Positions 62,372 through 64,000 of a DNA stretch of 64,000 nucleotides are shown one piece after another. Location of the stretch: positions 38,609 to 102,608 of the forward strand of contig CALVFJ010000002.1 of the NCBI GenBank assembly GCA_944326795.1, in the 5' to 3' direction. Every line of letters starts with the position of its first letter. Within the stretch, counting starts at the first letter, position 1. The translations under genes and the position numbers were made by a program. The DNA is from an uncultured Erysipelotrichaceae bacterium. Its GTDB lineage: Bacteria; Bacillota_I; Bacilli_A; Erysipelotrichales; Erysipelotrichaceae. Below the pieces are notes generated by a model. It was not told where the DNA came from. It did not search any database and was given only the letters and a program-made list of their open reading frames with translations.

Positions 62372-62503
62372 ATGGTGGCAAGGTATAAAAACGGAGATGT
62401 TATAAAAACACAAGATATTTCAAGGAGTATAAATTCTACTCTCCTTTACGTACTCTGTAGTGTACTACTTCTTTTATACTGTACCATGAAAGAAAGCATA
62501 TAG
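62372..62503 (+). CDS. Small 43-residue membrane peptide next to the regulator
   Basis: ATG follows AAAAGGA by 9 nt. The peptide has a polar N-terminal half (MVARYKNGDVIKTQDISRS), one hydrophobic helix at about residues 24-38 (LLYVLCSVLLLLYC) and a short charged tail. The size is like that of NprX/PapR-type precursors that follow RNPP regulator genes, but the hydrophobic part is central rather than N-terminal. It could be a signalling precursor, a small membrane toxin or an immunity peptide. It has its own promoter and operator copy. Confidence 0.45.
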   Translation: MVARYKNGDVIKTQDISRSINSTLLYVLCSVLLLLYCTMKESI

Positions 62504-62571
62504 ATGTGTGGGATTTATTTAATAAAATGTTTGTGTCTGCGCGACTTTAGTTGCAGAGAAATGAAGGAAAA

Positions 62572-63080
62572 ATGAAAAAGTTTTTGTATATTTTCTAGTA
62601 ACATTCATGTTATTATCTACACCAATGATAAATGTTCAAGTATAAAGCAACACCAATGAAAATATAGCAGCATGTAGTGTTTCTGCAACCTATGTTCCAG
62701 ATGAAGGGGAGTTCTTAATAAAAGATTTGTCAAGCAAAGTTAATAATCCTAGAACATTAGAAGCAACGTATAATGTAGACAAATGTTTTAGTGTACGAAT
62801 CCAGGATGTAGGAGAAAGTTGCGTTAATAGTACAACAGTAAGAGTTTGTGGATATTATGTTTATGATATTGCAAATGACGTTATAACAGCAGTTAGTTTA
62901 AATGCTGCATTTACAAATATACCTTCTTTATGGACGGCGGAAATCATGGCTCAATGGTATAATTTAAGTGGAACAAGTTTATCATATAATATATATTATT
63001 ATTCAACAGTTGATGATCCATATTCTTGTTAAGTAGGTGGAGGGTCATGGTATAGTGGAGCTACTTTTAATATTAGATAA
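62572..63080 (+). pseudogene. Decayed gene for a small secreted cysteine-containing protein
   Basis: ATG at 62572, after GAAGGA, opens MKKFLYIF and meets a TAG. Adding one base near 62596 restores a signal peptide (LVTFMLLSTPMINVQV). A TAA at 62643 then interrupts the frame just at the expected cleavage region. The frame stays open to a second TAA at 63030, and past that stop another 15 coding-like residues (VGGGSWYSGATFNIR) lead to the final TAA at 63078. The ancestral product would be about 168 residues and exported, with several cysteines; its family is unknown. Both internal TAA codons could be CAA to TAA changes. The open part (62646-63032) has no credible start of its own. Confidence 0.6.
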
Positions 63081-63232
63081 GTATTTAGTAGACAATAGAT
63101 AATCGTTTAATGCATTGATTTTAAATATATACAAGGAATTTGATTTACAAATAAGATGCTGTTAAATATTATTATTTTCTTTTGCTATATACTTGATATT
63201 TAATATAAATTTATTTTTGATAAAGATAGAAA

Positions 63233-63241
63233 TGATATAAT
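63233..63241 (+). promoter_or_regulatory. Extended -10 element before the 74-residue membrane-protein gene
   Basis: TGA directly precedes TATAAT, 44 bp before the ATG at 63285. A TTGATA is only 13 bp away and is too close to be a good -35. Confidence 0.35.
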
Positions 63242-63284
63242 TTTGTTTTTAAATTGAAGTTTATTATTCAGGAGGAAAATAAAT

Positions 63285-63509
63285 ATGAAACTAGTTGTCG
63301 TAAATAAATGGACTTACTTATATTTACTATTACCAGTTGTAGGAGTAATTAAATTTTTGATATATGATATTAGTTTATTTACAACTAATATGGCTTATTT
63401 TGGATATCACTTATTTATAAGTATTTTAATTTCGGTGATAGGTATTTGCTTTTTTATTAAATTTAATACTCGCTCTCATTGGATGAATCCTGATCATCCT
63501 AAAGATTAG
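63285..63509 (+). CDS. Small two-helix membrane protein
   Basis: A 74-residue protein with an excellent AGGAGG ribosome site. Two hydrophobic helices (about residues 9-27 and 40-58) are joined by a short loop, with a charged C-terminus ending NPDHPKD. I do not recognise the family. Small proteins of this kind are often immunity or accessory factors in bacteriocin regions, which would fit the accessory setting, but nothing here proves it. Confidence 0.65.
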   Translation: MKLVVVNKWTYLYLLLPVVGVIKFLIYDISLFTTNMAYFGYHLFISILISVIGICFFIKFNTRSHWMNPDHPKD

Positions 63510-63700
63510 TTATTGTTATATATTATTAGAAATAATACTAGTTATAAAAATAATAGTACATGTCAAGGATGGTAATTTATAGATAGGTTTCTTAAAAAGG
63601 GGCTGTAAAAAAATAGATGGTTTTATTGATATTTTAGATACTATACTTTCTTATTCTTCATTATAATGTCTGATTAGTTCTGGTAAAAGAGGATATTTTT

Positions 63701-63757
63701 ATGGAAAATGCAGGACCTAATCCTTATCCACTTCATTCATATCAAGGCGCAATATAG
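63701..63757 (+). CDS. Very short ORF (18 codons), possibly a gene remnant
   Basis: ATG lies 7 nt after AGAGGA. The peptide MENAGPNPYPLHSYQGAI stops at TAG. The same frame then continues for 13 codons of protein-like sequence to a second TAG at 63797-63799. It may be a decayed longer gene or a real short peptide. Confidence 0.25.
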   Translation: MENAGPNPYPLHSYQGAI

Positions 63758-63801
63758 ATTAAATCTCAAACTTATTATGTTATAGAAAGCAGGAACTAGT
63801 A

Positions 63802-63978
63802 ATGATACGCATTTTAACACACTCATTTATAAGTATATTTCTTTTATCAGCAACGTTATCTAAAATTAAATTATACAGAAAAAATTCTAATATTTTATAT
63901 GTAATTTCTTCAGTTTATGTATTTTTATGGCTATGCCACACCACTAAACTGAATGAGCCAATTAGTGGTATAATGTAA
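63802..63978 (+). CDS. Small 58-residue membrane peptide
   Basis: ATG at 63802 after a weak AGGAA site opens 58 codons. The product has two hydrophobic stretches (about residues 4-19 and 31-46) separated by a basic segment (KIKLYRKNS), with an inside-positive hairpin layout. No family was recognised. Short length and weak ribosome site lower confidence. Confidence 0.4.
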   Translation: MIRILTHSFISIFLLSATLSKIKLYRKNSNILYVISSVYVFLWLCHTTKLNEPISGIM

Positions 63979-63990
63979 GCAAAGGGAGGT
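63969..63990 (+). promoter_or_regulatory. -10 element and ribosome site for a gene starting at the window edge
   Basis: TATAAT (63969-63974) is followed by GGGAGGT (63984-63990), a strong Shine-Dalgarno. A start codon is expected at or just beyond position 64000, so another plus-strand gene begins outside the window. Confidence 0.5.
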
Positions 63991-64000
63991 AGTTCAATAT

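Noticed and set aside
62420..62480. Partly palindromic AAGGAGTA/TACTCTCCTT and GTAC repeats inside the 43-codon ORF
   Set aside because: The pairing is imperfect, there is no T-run, and it overlaps coding sequence, so it is not called as a terminator or operator.
62727..63032. 101-codon frame taken as an intact gene
   Set aside because: Its only start is an internal TTG without a ribosome site, and the coding signal extends on both sides past stops, so it is treated as part of a pseudogene.

Overview
The window comes from a low-GC Gram-positive bacterium (Bacillota) that uses the standard code. It most resembles an anaerobic, gut-type member of the Erysipelotrichales/Erysipelotrichia. This placement is inferred from gene order and protein style, not from a 16S gene, and no rRNA, tRNA or CRISPR array was seen. 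Supporting points are Bacillus-like core synteny (dnaD-nth-ponA-recU-gpsB-rnpB, yqeG-yqeH-yhbY-yqeK-rsfS-yqeM, mraZ-rsmH-ftsL-pbpB-mraY), a fused SecDF, PASTA proteins, a glycyl-radical pyruvate formate-lyase and mannose-family PTS genes.

Layout. 1-5.4 kb: envelope proteins, namely a secreted glucosaminidase and a kinase-less protein with about nine PASTA repeats. 5.5-7.6 kb: tex. 7.7-12.1 kb: an AT-richer accessory block with a YesM/YesN-type two-component system and a divergent secreted flavin lipoprotein reductase. 12.3-19.4 kb: amino-sugar catabolism (nagA, an agaS-like isomerase and PTS EIIA, an AraC regulator, PTS EIIB/C/D) with CcpA-type cre sites. 19.5-24.4 kb: alkylation-repair pair, a second glucosaminidase, a ParB-like small protein and rluB. 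24.4-31.2 kb: rqcH, gmk, parE, parC. 31.2-38.7 kb: a GH13 enzyme, HAD phosphatases and the yqeG-to-mtnN ribosome-assembly/nucleotide operon. 38.8-44.4 kb: dnaD-nth, ponA-recU, gpsB-rnpB. 44.4-49.3 kb: pgsA-recA, rny-ymdB, yceD-rpmF. 49.3-56.9 kb: a short division/wall cluster fused to a comN-like gene and secDF. 56.9-60.2 kb: pflA, a thioredoxin-like gene, and a pyruvate formate-lyase split into two genes. 60.2-64 kb: an AT-rich accessory tail with an HTH+TPR (RNPP-like) regulator, several very small secreted or membrane peptides and decayed genes.

How it works together. The core genes serve wall synthesis, division, replication, RNA turnover and ribosome maturation. The metabolic genes suggest growth on amino sugars (GalNAc/GlcNAc type) and fermentation through formate. 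The best candidate for an undescribed system is at 60.78-62.5 kb. There a NprR-sized HTH/TPR regulator lies between two tiny peptide ORFs. Each ORF sits 77-80 bp downstream of a 14-bp palindrome (AAAACRGTTGTTTT), and in both copies a -10 element begins exactly 44 bp from the palindrome start. This looks like a peptide-sensing (quorum) circuit. Other notable points are the split pyruvate formate-lyase, a degenerate NadD domain fused to YqeK, a textbook MraZ operator, and an EGF-like cysteine module shared by PBP1 and the multi-PASTA protein.
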